A program made the position numbers and the translations under genes. Below the pieces are notes generated by a model. It worked only from the letters and a program-made list of their open reading frames with translations. It was not told where the DNA came from and did no database searches. A DNA stretch of 11,610 nt from Paracoccaceae bacterium (GTDB lineage Bacteria; Pseudomonadota; Alphaproteobacteria; Rhodobacterales; Rhodobacteraceae): the NCBI GenBank assembly GCA_004566265.1, contig SPLB01000089.1:1-11610 (forward strand). The letters are read 5' to 3'. The first letter of the stretch is position 1. Every line of letters begins with the position of its first letter. Positions 1 to 6,760 of the stretch are shown in pieces.

Positions 1-411
1 CGCAGCCCGCATTACAGAGACGCTCTGGTGTCACATTCCGCATAATACGCGTCCTTCAAGAACCGCCTCTTTTTGGGGCGCCTGTTGGGACCAGTGTCTC
101 CCGTTTACCTTGAAATTGAACCGCTCATGGCGGAGGTCTGGGTATTGCGCTTGAACTCTGCCAAGTGCCACATGCCACTGATCCCCGCGGTTTCTGCCAT
201 CGACCGGACCAGACAAATCGCCTTTACAGGGGTCACCGACGGTCGCGGATCGATACCACCCTCGCTCAACCCATCCAAACGTCGCGGGGGGCTCCGTGTA
301 ATGGATGGTCGCTGCCGCGCTGATGTCCTTTGACGGCGATACCCCGCCTTCGGTGCAGAGGATAGGTGTTTCCCACTTGACCCTCGCGCGTGGCCTGTCA
401 AGAACAGTGCC
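1..411. other. Gene-free left flank, no recognisable gene
   Basis: No reading frame here resembles a protein family I know. Open frames exist on both strands (+ strand 73-333; - strand 31-216 and 105-485), but they lack convincing ribosome binding sites, and their translations are arginine-, proline- and serine-rich in the way shadow frames in GC-rich DNA are. An imperfect inverted repeat, CCATCC (271-276) with GGATGG (303-308), could form a stem around a 26-base loop. A second short inverted pair, TTGAC (377-381) and GTCAA (397-401), lies just before alr. The alr promoter should be in this stretch, but I cannot assign -35 and -10 boxes with confidence. Positions 118-147 resemble a piece of cvpA (see findings). 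Confidence 0.5.
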
Positions 412-1449
412 ATGACTACGGCACGTTTAAAAATCAACCTCGAAGCGCTGGCAATCAACTGGCGCAATCTGGATTCCCGCACCAACTGCGAAACCGCAGC
501 AGTCGTGAAAGCAAATGGCTATGGGCTTGACGCAAGCCGCGTCGGCAAGGCGCTGGCCGAAGCCGGAGCGCGCAATTTTTTCGTTGCTGCTGCAGAAGAA
601 GGCATTGCCTTGCGCCGCGCTTTGGGCCCCGGCCCAGGCATTTCGGTCTTCTCAGGCCATATGAACGGCGATGCGAAGGTCCTAAAGGGTTTTCAACTCA
701 CGCCGATGCTCAACTCGATCGACCAGATGTTGCGCCATTTTGAAGCCCTGCCTGGGCATCCCTTTGGTGTACAACTGGACAGCGGCATGAACCGTCTTGG
801 CATGGAAGCAGGTGAATGGGCTGCTGTGCGTGAGATCGCACTGAGTCAGGGGCCTGTTTTGCTGATGTCGCACCTGGCCTGCGCGGATGAGCCTGATCAC
901 GGCATGAACGCCTTCCAACTGAAGAACTTCCGCGACATGACCGAGGGCTGTGATCTTCCGCGCTCTCTGTCGGCAACCGGCGGTCTTCTTTTGGGGTCGG
1001 AGTATCACTTCGATCTCTGCCGTCCGGGCATTGGTCTTTATGGCGGCGCGCCTTACGACAGCGCCTTGCCCGTGGTCACGCTCGAGGTCCCCGTTATTCA
1101 GACCCGATCGCTTGCCGCAGGGGAAACCGTGGGCTACGGCAATGCTTGGACTGCGCAGCGCGACAGCCGCGTTGCGACCATCGCTGCCGGTTATGCCGAC
1201 GGTCTGCACCGTGCCCTACAAAACGCCGGCATTCAGGCCTATGTCGGTCATATCCCCTGCCCGGTCATTGGACGTATCTCCATGGATTTAATCACTGTGG
1301 ATGTGACAGATCTTGGTGAAGACCCCGAGGTATTGACCCTGATCAATGAAGACCAAACCGTAGACCGCATGGCGGCGGCTGCGGGCACAATTGGCTACGA
1401 AATTCTGACGTCGCTTGGCCACCGCTACGCACGGACCTATTCTGCATGA
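412..1449 (+). CDS. alr: Alanine racemase, PLP-dependent
   Basis: Cytosolic racemase interconverting L- and D-alanine; D-alanine feeds D-Ala-D-Ala synthesis for peptidoglycan. The 345-residue product has the fold-type III layout: an N-terminal barrel with the PLP lysine K33 in AVVKANGYG, the SGMNRLGM segment near residue 125, the RPGIGLYGG phosphate-binding region near 205, and a C-terminal beta domain with the second catalytic base Y261 in AAGYADG, followed by [14 protein letters not shown]. The length is slightly short of the usual 350-380 but no core motif is missing. The start at 412 fits the family N-terminus ([17 protein letters not shown]) although the upstream AAGAAC is a weak ribosome site. 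The stop overlaps the mlaE start by ATGA, so translation is probably coupled. Whether this is the biosynthetic (alr) or catabolic (dadX) type cannot be told from sequence alone; the envelope-gene context favours alr. Confidence 0.96.
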   Translation: MTTARLKINLEALAINWRNLDSRTNCETAAVVKANGYGLDASRVGKALAEAGARNFFVAAAEEGIALRRALGPGPGISVFSGHMNGDAKVLKGFQLTPMLNSIDQMLRHFEALPGHPFGVQLDSGMNRLGMEAGEWAAVREIALSQGPVLLMSHLACADEPDHGMNAFQLKNFRDMTEGCDLPRSLSATGGLLLGSEYHFDLCRPGIGLYGGAPYDSALPVVTLEVPVIQTRSLAAGETVGYGNAWTAQRDSRVATIAAGYADGLHRALQNAGIQAYVGHIPCPVIGRISMDLITVDVTDLGEDPEVLTLINEDQTVDRMAAAAGTIGYEILTSLGHRYARTYSA

Positions 1450-2228
1450 CCCCTCTTGCGCTGCTGCGCCGCCTCGGTGCGGCCACTCTTGGCCTCTTGG
1501 CTTCGCTTGGTCGCCTGAGCACCTTTGCTGTGTCCACGTTCCTCCATATGCTGCGCCCCCCCATTTATGGGCGCGAAGTGCTGAACGCGCTGCTGCAGGT
1601 GGGCTGGCTCTCGCTGCCTGTGGTCGGCCTGACCGCCATTTTCACCGGTGGTGCGCTGGCACTGCAAATTTATGCCGGGGGCGCACGTTTTAATGCCGAG
1701 GCCGTGGTACCGCAAATTGTTGCAATTGGTATGGTGCGCGAACTGGGCCCGGTGCTTGTCGGGCTGATGATCGCGGCGCGCGTGACCTCTTCGATTGCCG
1801 CCGAGATCGCCACTATGAAAGTGACCGAGCAGATAGACGCGCTGGTGACCCTGTCGACGCATCCGATGAAATACCTCGTTGCTCCGCGCGTGCTGGCAGG
1901 TCTACTTACCGTGCCCGCACTGGTGGGGATTGGCGACATTATCGGCATTATGGGCGGCTATGTGGTTGCGACCCAGAACCTTGGGTTCAATCCGGCGACC
2001 TATCTGGTCAACACTGTCAACTTCCTTGAAATCCACGACATAATATCGTCGCTGGTCAAAGGCGCGGTCTTTGGCGTGATCGCAACAACTCTGGGTTGCT
2101 ACTACGGCATGAACTCGGGCCGGGGCGCACAGGGCGTGGGTCGGGCGACGAAATCGTCGGTTGAGACCGCCGCAGTGCTGATCCTTGCAGCCAACTTCGT
2201 CCTCACTGGGGTGTTCTTTTCGCTATGA
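1446..2228 (+). CDS. mlaE: Mla-type phospholipid ABC transporter permease (MlaE family)
   Basis: Inner-membrane permease of the MlaFEDB-type transporter that moves phospholipids between inner and outer membrane and keeps outer-membrane lipid asymmetry. The 260-residue product has the MlaE/DUF140 pattern: an amphipathic N-terminus, then about five membrane segments (roughly residues 52-77, 87-113, 148-174, 203-222 and 240-259). The hallmark [15 protein letters not shown] (98-112) leads into the helix that contacts the ATPase, ending in VTEQIDAL (126-133). The start ATG at 1446 overlaps the alr stop, and the stop overlaps the mlaF start, so the three genes are likely one coupled transcript. No substrate-binding MCE protein (mlaD) or mlaC follows. 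Family assignment is firm; the lipid substrate and transport direction are inferred from E. coli. Confidence 0.94.
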   Translation: MTPLALLRRLGAATLGLLASLGRLSTFAVSTFLHMLRPPIYGREVLNALLQVGWLSLPVVGLTAIFTGGALALQIYAGGARFNAEAVVPQIVAIGMVRELGPVLVGLMIAARVTSSIAAEIATMKVTEQIDALVTLSTHPMKYLVAPRVLAGLLTVPALVGIGDIIGIMGGYVVATQNLGFNPATYLVNTVNFLEIHDIISSLVKGAVFGVIATTLGCYYGMNSGRGAQGVGRATKSSVETAAVLILAANFVLTGVFFSL

Positions 2229-3007
2229 CCGATCTGACGAAACCTGCGATGATCGAAATGAAGATGGTCCACAAAGCCTTTGGCAGCAATCAAGTGCTGC
2301 GCGGCGTAGATCTGCGTATTGCACGTGGGTCTTCTATGGTGATCATCGGCGGCTCTGGAACCGGGAAGTCGGTAATGCTGAAATCTGTTCTGGGCCTGAT
2401 CCAGCAGGACAGCGGCCAGATTTTGGTTGATGGCAAAGACGCCGGCAATGGCCATTCGGGCCGCGACCGCGATGCGTTTCTAGCGCGCTTTGGCATGTTG
2501 TTTCAGGGCGCAGCTCTGTTTGACTCCCTGCCGGTCTGGCAAAACGTCGCCTTCCGCCTGCTGCGCGGCTCGCTGAAACGCCCCAAGGACGAGGCCCGCG
2601 AAATTGCGATCGAGAAACTGCGCCGTGTGGGCTTGAAGGCCGATGTGGCCGACCGCCTGCCCGCAGAGCTGTCAGGCGGCATGCAGAAACGTGTGGGCCT
2701 GGCCCGCGCCATAGCAGCCGAGCCCGAGATTATCTTCTTTGATGAACCCACCACGGGTCTCGACCCGATCATGTCTGGTGTAATCAACGACCTGATCCGC
2801 GAAATCGTGGTCGAGATGGGCGCCACGGCGATGACCATCACCCATGACATGTCCTCGGTCCGGGCGATTGCGGACAATGTGGCGATGCTCCACGGCGGCA
2901 AAATTCGCTGGACCGGCCCGGCCAGCAAAATGGATGCGTCGGGGGATCCTTATGTCGAGCAGTTCATTTCTGGCAGTGCCGAGGGGCCGATTGAGGCCGT
3001 TCGCTAA
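2225..3007 (+). CDS. mlaF: Mla-type phospholipid ABC transporter ATP-binding protein
   Basis: Cytoplasmic ATPase that powers the MlaE permease. All ABC motifs are present in the 260 residues: Walker A GGSGTGKS (42-49), Q-loop glutamine Q94 in MLFQGAALFDSLPVWQNV, signature LSGGMQKR (149-156), Walker B with catalytic glutamate IIFFDEP (169-175), D-loop GLDP (178-181) and H-loop histidine H207 in ITHDM. The MLFQGAALFDS stretch and the LSGGMQKRVGLARA signature are typical of the MlaF/Ttg2A subfamily rather than of amino-acid importers. The ATG at 2225 overlaps the mlaE stop as ATGA; a GGGG at 2208-2211 is rather far upstream, so translation probably relies on coupling. The gene ends the alr–mlaE–mlaF cassette; a 246-base spacer follows. 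Confidence 0.95.
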   Translation: MTDLTKPAMIEMKMVHKAFGSNQVLRGVDLRIARGSSMVIIGGSGTGKSVMLKSVLGLIQQDSGQILVDGKDAGNGHSGRDRDAFLARFGMLFQGAALFDSLPVWQNVAFRLLRGSLKRPKDEAREIAIEKLRRVGLKADVADRLPAELSGGMQKRVGLARAIAAEPEIIFFDEPTTGLDPIMSGVINDLIREIVVEMGATAMTITHDMSSVRAIADNVAMLHGGKIRWTGPASKMDASGDPYVEQFISGSAEGPIEAVR

Positions 3008-3253
3008 GCGTATTGAAAGAAATGGTCGGTTCTTCAGAGCGCGCTTTAAGATCCGCTGCTAAAGCCAAGTATTCTTCCTGTCTTTGCAACCCAACTCTGG
3101 GAGCGCATTCAGTTGTAAGTGATGCGCTGTTCCTCAAACCCTTCGGGCCATTTCCCCCGGATACTTGGGAAAAGATGGAAGCTGCGCATGAGCGCCGTCG
3201 AATGCTCATCAAACCCACTTGAACAAAAGGGAAACATCTGCAACTGATCAGCC
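3008..3253. other. Spacer between mlaF and radA, possible tiny ORF
   Basis: This spacer presumably carries the end of the alr-mlaEF transcript and the radA promoter, but I see no strong terminator with a T tract. Two weak inverted repeats are present: GCTTTA (3043-3048) with TAAAGC (3060-3065), and ATGAGC (3188-3193) with GCTCAT (3204-3209). A + strand frame starting at TTG 3013 runs to 3222 (69 residues). Its last third reads like plausible protein (PFPPDTWEKMEAAHERRR), but it has no ribosome binding site, a non-ATG start and no family I recognise. I leave it as an unproven small ORF. Confidence 0.35.
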
Positions 3254-4618
3254 ATGGCTAAGACAACGTTTTCCTGCTCCGCTTGTGGGGCCTCCTTCTC
3301 CAAATGGTCCGGTCGCTGCGAAAGCTGCGGCGAGTGGAACACGATTTCTGAAGACAAGGGCCTGTCTTCTGGCGGCCCGGCGAAAAAGTCGCTGGGCGCC
3401 ATGCGTGGCAAACGGCTAGAACTGGGCGATCTGGCCACGCAGGAAGATCCCCCACCCCGCACCTTGTCAGGCGTTGGAGAGCTGGACCGCGTGCTCGGCG
3501 GTGGGTTGGTGGCAGCATCCGCCATCCTGGTGGGCGGTGATCCCGGAATTGGCAAATCAACGCTGCTGTTACAGGCGGCTGCGCGCTTTGCCCGCAATGG
3601 TTTGAAGACCGTCTATATTTCGGGCGAGGAAGCCGCTGCACAGGTGCGCATGCGCGGGCAGCGTTTGGGCTTGCAGGAAAGCCCGGTGATGCTGGGGGCT
3701 GAGACCAACCTGCGGGATATTCTGACAACGCTGGAGGCCGAGAAGCCCGATCTCGCCATTATCGATTCCATCCAAACCATGTGGGCCGACAATGTCGACA
3801 GCGCGCCGGGGTCGGTGTCGCAGGTGCGGGCCGCTGCGCATGAGCTGACAACTTTTGCAAAAACCCAGGGTATTTCCATCATTATGGTCGGCCATGTCAC
3901 CAAAGAGGGCCAGATCGCGGGCCCCCGTGTTGTCGAACATATGGTTGACACGGTTTTGTATTTCGAAGGCGAGCGCGGCCACCAGTTCCGCGTGCTGCGG
4001 GCCGTGAAGAACCGCTTTGGCCCTGCTGATGAGATTGGCGTCTTTGAGATGACGGGACGCGGGCTGGCGCAAGTCACCAACCCTTCGGCCCTGTTCCTGT
4101 CCGAACGCGGCACGCCCTCGCCCGGATCTGTGGTCTTCGCAGGCATCGAAGGGACCCGGCCCGTTCTGGTCGAAATGCAGGCGCTGGTCGCGCCTTCGCC
4201 ACATTCGCAGCCGCGTCGCGCCGTGGTGGGCTGGGACAGTTCGCGCCTTGCCATGATTTTGGCAGTGCTGGAGGCCCGCTGCGGCGTGCCGTTTGCTGGG
4301 CTTGATGTCTATCTTAATGTTGCAGGAGGCATGCGCGTTTCCGAACCAGCCGCTGACCTTGCCGTCGCCGCTGCCCTGCTGAGCGCCCGCGAAGACACAC
4401 CGTTGCCCGCCGATACGGCGGTTTTTGGCGAAATTTCTCTGTCCGGTGCCCTGCGCCCTGGTCCTCAGACCGAAAACCGGTTGAAAGAGGCGCAAAAACT
4501 TGGTTTCAAAGCCGTGATTGCCCCGAGTGGTGGCAAATCCGTCTCGGTTGATGGGCTGGCGCTGCGCCAAACCCCGGATCTTTCAGGATTTGTTGGCGAA
4601 TATTTCGGGGCGGGGTAA
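3254..4618 (+). CDS. radA: DNA repair protein RadA (Sms)
   Basis: RecA-like ATPase that helps process recombination intermediates, acting as a branch-migration and helicase factor alongside RecA. The 454-residue protein is the usual family length. In order it has a four-cysteine zinc finger (C8, C11, C22, C25 in FSCSACG...RCESCGEW), a RecA-type core with Walker A GGDPGIGKST (94-103), SGEE (123-126) and Walker B LAIIDSIQT (168-176), the RadA-specific KNRFG motif (252-256), and a C-terminal Lon-protease-like domain (about 285-454) containing GGMRVSEPAADLAVAAALLS. The ATG at 3254 is set by the zinc-finger N-terminus. Upstream AAGGGAA (about 3228-3234) is too far for a good ribosome site, so initiation may be weak. 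radA is 47 bases from cvpA and may be co-transcribed with it. Confidence 0.97.
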   Translation: MAKTTFSCSACGASFSKWSGRCESCGEWNTISEDKGLSSGGPAKKSLGAMRGKRLELGDLATQEDPPPRTLSGVGELDRVLGGGLVAASAILVGGDPGIGKSTLLLQAAARFARNGLKTVYISGEEAAAQVRMRGQRLGLQESPVMLGAETNLRDILTTLEAEKPDLAIIDSIQTMWADNVDSAPGSVSQVRAAAHELTTFAKTQGISIIMVGHVTKEGQIAGPRVVEHMVDTVLYFEGERGHQFRVLRAVKNRFGPADEIGVFEMTGRGLAQVTNPSALFLSERGTPSPGSVVFAGIEGTRPVLVEMQALVAPSPHSQPRRAVVGWDSSRLAMILAVLEARCGVPFAGLDVYLNVAGGMRVSEPAADLAVAAALLSAREDTPLPADTAVFGEISLSGALRPGPQTENRLKEAQKLGFKAVIAPSGGKSVSVDGLALRQTPDLSGFVGEYFGAG

Positions 4619-4653
4619 ACAATTACCCAAGCGACGAGTCGCGACAGAATGCT

Positions 4654-4658
4654 GAAGG
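4654..4658 (+). promoter_or_regulatory. Ribosome binding site of cvpA
   Basis: GAAGG lies 7 bases before the ATG at 4666, a good Shine-Dalgarno spacing that supports this start. Confidence 0.7.
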
Positions 4659-4665
4659 CAGGGAC

Positions 4666-5220
4666 ATGGAAGGTTTCACCATAATAGATGGCGCTGTGGC
4701 GCTGGTTATCGTCATTTCGGCGCTGCTCGCCTACTCTCGGGGGCTGGTGCGCGAAATCATGTCCATCCTGGGCTGGGTGGCCGCTGCGATCGGCGCGTTT
4801 CTCTTTGCTGCCCAGGTCGAACCGCTGATGGCCGAAGTCCCGGTATTGGGAGAATATATTGCCGAAAGCTGCGAACTGTCGATGATTGTTGCCTTCTTTG
4901 CAGTCTTTGCCGTTGCCCTGATCGTGGTGTCCTTCTTTACCCCGCTTTTGTCCGGGCTGGTACAACGTTCTGCGCTCGGTGGGCTGGATCAGGGTGGTGG
5001 ATTTCTCTTTGGGGTGCTGCGCGGTATCCTGCTTATCGCCATTGCCTTCTTCGTTTACAACGTAGTGATGACTGGTCAGAGCTTTGTTGTTGTTGACGAC
5101 AGCCGCTCTGCCGTGGTGTTCAACCGCATGATAAACCACGTCGAAGATCAGAACCCCGAGCAGGCCCTTGGCTGGCTAACCGGAAAATACGAAGAGCTCA
5201 TCGGCGGCTGCACTCGCTAA
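4666..5220 (+). CDS. cvpA: CvpA family inner-membrane protein (colicin V production)
   Basis: Integral inner-membrane protein of the CvpA family, required in E. coli for colicin V production and linked to envelope stress tolerance; its molecular activity is not settled. The 184 residues contain four predicted membrane segments (about 6-23, 29-48, 70-92, 112-133). The two family landmarks are visible: SRGLVREIMSILGW (24-37) and the glycine-rich LDQGGGFLFGVLRG (107-120). The C-terminal tail (about 134-184) is polar and probably cytoplasmic. In E. coli cvpA directly precedes purF; here a strong terminator and an extra gene separate them, so they are unlikely to share a simple transcript. It lies 47 bases after radA with no visible terminator between, suggesting radA-cvpA read-through. 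Confidence 0.93.
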   Translation: MEGFTIIDGAVALVIVISALLAYSRGLVREIMSILGWVAAAIGAFLFAAQVEPLMAEVPVLGEYIAESCELSMIVAFFAVFAVALIVVSFFTPLLSGLVQRSALGGLDQGGGFLFGVLRGILLIAIAFFVYNVVMTGQSFVVVDDSRSAVVFNRMINHVEDQNPEQALGWLTGKYEELIGGCTR

Positions 5221-5246
5221 GGCGGGAAAGTGCTTCGAACAAAGTG

Positions 5247-5275
5247 AGGCGCCTTCGGGCGCCTTTAATTTTCTT
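5247..5275 (+). terminator. Rho-independent terminator after cvpA
   Basis: A perfect 7-base stem, AGGCGCC (5247-5253) with GGCGCCT (5258-5264), closes a TTCG tetraloop and is followed by a T-rich run (TTAATTTTCTTT). It begins 26 bases after the cvpA stop. It should end the radA-cvpA transcript and isolates the Hint-like gene downstream. Confidence 0.9.
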
Positions 5276-5614
5276 TATGAGAAACGCGTCGACCGGCCCA
5301 AAGCCGTCTCCGCGGCCCCCCGCGAACCTTAACGCCGCGAAAAACCAATTCACTATCCAAGCGCTTTTAAAGATTCGCATCTTTGGCCCCTGTCCCGCTT
5401 CAAAGGCATATTTATCGCAGCCAACGAGGGTTACTCCGCTCAAGCTGAGCCTTAAACGTCAAAGAAACCAGAAAATTTCGTTCAAATTCTATAAATTGGG
5501 CAACTCAGGCCGCAAGCGTGCCCCATTTCCGTCCCAATTCGATGGCCACCTAGGTCCAACGTAGGCCAAAACGGCCACCTGACCTCAATCAGGCTCTCAG
5601 AAAGGGACACGGAT
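5276..5614. other. AT-rich, hairpin-containing spacer before the Hint-like gene
   Basis: No gene is supported across these 339 bases. The middle (about 5340-5500) is noticeably more AT-rich than the surrounding genes and probably contains the promoter of the next gene; TATAAA at 5490-5495 could be a -10 box, but no matching -35 is evident. Small inverted repeats are AAAGAT/ATCTTT around TCGC (5369-5384), GCTCA/TGAGC around AGC (5438-5450) and CCTGA/TCAGG (5578-5593), the last just before the ribosome site. GGCCACCT occurs twice, at 5544-5551 and 5573-5580, which could be a paired binding site. A frame at 5244-5564 is open but looks non-coding. Confidence 0.5.
5599..5607 (+). promoter_or_regulatory. 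Ribosome binding site of the Hint-like gene
   Basis: AGAAAGGGA sits 7 bases before ATG 5615. It is one of the best Shine-Dalgarno sequences in the window and fixes the start. Confidence 0.75.
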
Positions 5615-6391
5615 ATGCTGCTGGATCACAAGACAGCCTTCGGCGACTACCAACCGGTTGGCCTTCTGTTCGATTTCTATGCGGAAACGTCCGTGTTTGA
5701 AAAATCCGTTCAGCGTCCCCAAAGGGGTGGCATTCTGCCTGCAACGATGATCGAAACCGACGAAGGCTTCCGCCAAGCCCGCGCCCTGCGTCCCGGCGAT
5801 ATGGTGCAAACTTTTGACGGTGGATTGCGCGAAGTGCAGAACATTCGCCACTGCGTCCCGCGCCTGACTGCCATGGTGACGGTGCCAGCCGGTGCCCTCG
5901 GCAACGACGCGGAACTTGAGCTGCCGTCTGACACATTGGTTGCGCTGGATCTAGACACAGCTGACCGCCTTTTTGGCACCCCGGTTGTGCTGGCCAAGGT
6001 GATCTCGTTGGTGGGCTACAGAGGCATCACCACCGCTCTGCCCCAGTGCATGGCGCGCGTTCACCTTGAATTCGAAGAAGAAGAACTGCTTTGGATTGAA
6101 GGTGGCATGTTGGTTGACAGCCTGTGCAGCAGCGATGACCGTTTCTACCCGGTCCTGTCCCTGACCGAGACCCGCCAGTTGCTGGCCTCCGAAGAAAACC
6201 GCGCCTTAACACATGCAGGTTCCAAAGGTCTTCTGGAGAACGCACTCGAAGCCGATGTGGCTGCAGACGCCGCCCACGAAGACGCACTGCAGGCCAGCCT
6301 ACAGTCGTGTCTGCCCTCTGCCACGTCCTTGTCGACCACCTGGCTGGCCACCAGAGCTCTGGATGGTCTGTTTGGCCGCCGGGCCGCATAA
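5615..6391 (+). CDS. Hint-domain-like protein, probably catalytically inactive
   Basis: The 258-residue product resembles the Hint_2 (hedgehog/intein) family common in Rhodobacterales. Visible landmarks are LRPGDMVQTFDGGLREVQNI (58-77), matching the family L.PGD.V.T.DGG...V.WI pattern, PAGALGND (91-98), and RVHLEFEEEELLWIEGGMLVDSL (148-170), matching VHL.FD.HE.V.A.G..SES. Catalytic positions appear changed. Where an active Hint has a Cys near CF(T)PGT there is GGILPAT (38-44). Where SP.HR is expected there is LPSDTLVAL (103-111). The His of the FD.HE segment is replaced by Glu (E156). Self-cleavage is therefore unlikely. The N-terminal 35 residues and the C-terminal 85 (acidic and alanine-rich, ending in GRRAA) match no domain I know. 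No signal peptide or membrane segment is seen. It stands alone between the cvpA terminator and the purF leader. Function unknown; a binding or scaffold role is only a guess. Confidence 0.8.
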   Translation: MLLDHKTAFGDYQPVGLLFDFYAETSVFEKSVQRPQRGGILPATMIETDEGFRQARALRPGDMVQTFDGGLREVQNIRHCVPRLTAMVTVPAGALGNDAELELPSDTLVALDLDTADRLFGTPVVLAKVISLVGYRGITTALPQCMARVHLEFEEEELLWIEGGMLVDSLCSSDDRFYPVLSLTETRQLLASEENRALTHAGSKGLLENALEADVAADAAHEDALQASLQSCLPSATSLSTTWLATRALDGLFGRRAA

Positions 6392-6760
6392 ATCCGGGCG
6401 CGCTCTGCGCTTGTTTCATCGCTATATCCCTGCCGCTCCATTCTTTTGTGATCCTTTCGTGACATAGGCGTCAAGACTCCCTATTTGGGGTACGTCACAC
6501 GCCACAGCGGATTCGGAGCCGACGCCAGTGTCGAAGCCTCTCTTTCCTATCTGGTCCGCGCAAGCGGATTTCTTCTTCAGTCCCTTGCGCATCCCTGCGC
6601 AGGCGGTGCCGCATTGTGTTGTCTCACTGTGCTCTCCGGCCGCACGCCCCGTGCCCCCCAAATTGGGGGCGCCTACGTTTTGCGGGACCGGATTTCGACA
6701 GACACCGCCATCGCTGCCCAGCCAAACGCAGCAACGCCACATAAGAATTGGAGCCTAGCC
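6392..6760. other. purF leader region with two hairpins
   Basis: These 369 bases contain no supported gene and most likely hold the purF promoter and 5' leader. The frame is open upstream of purF, but the upstream peptide has no resemblance to PurF. Two hairpins are evident: TGCGCA/TGCGCA with a 4-base loop (6586-6601) and GCCCCC/GGGGGC with loop CAAATT (6653-6670). The second is followed 6 bases later by TTTT, which is reminiscent of an attenuator but not a clean terminator. I do not recognise a purine or PRPP riboswitch consensus. TTGTGA (6446-6451) could be a -35 box without a convincing -10 partner. Confidence 0.5.
6653..6670 (+). promoter_or_regulatory. GC-rich leader hairpin upstream of purF
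   Basis: GCCCCC (6653-6658) pairs with GGGGGC (6665-6670) around the loop CAAATT. It lies 90 bases before the purF start and ahead of a short TTTT. It may affect transcription or translation of purF; this is inferred from structure only. Confidence 0.4.

Noticed and set aside
105..485. - strand frame overlapping the start of alr
   Set aside because: It overlaps alr codons antisense, is rich in Arg and Ser, and matches no family.
3569..4570. Long - strand open frame (333 residues) opposite radA
   Set aside because: Antisense shadow of radA; no family resemblance and no ribosome site.
5244..5564. + strand frame across the cvpA terminator and the following spacer
   Set aside because: It begins inside the terminator hairpin, is basic and proline-rich, and has no ribosome site.
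6485..6760. N-terminal extension of PurF (92 extra residues)
   Set aside because: The Cys nucleophile must follow the initiator Met (MCGILGI at 6761), and GGAG is correctly placed before that ATG. The extension is low in conserved features.
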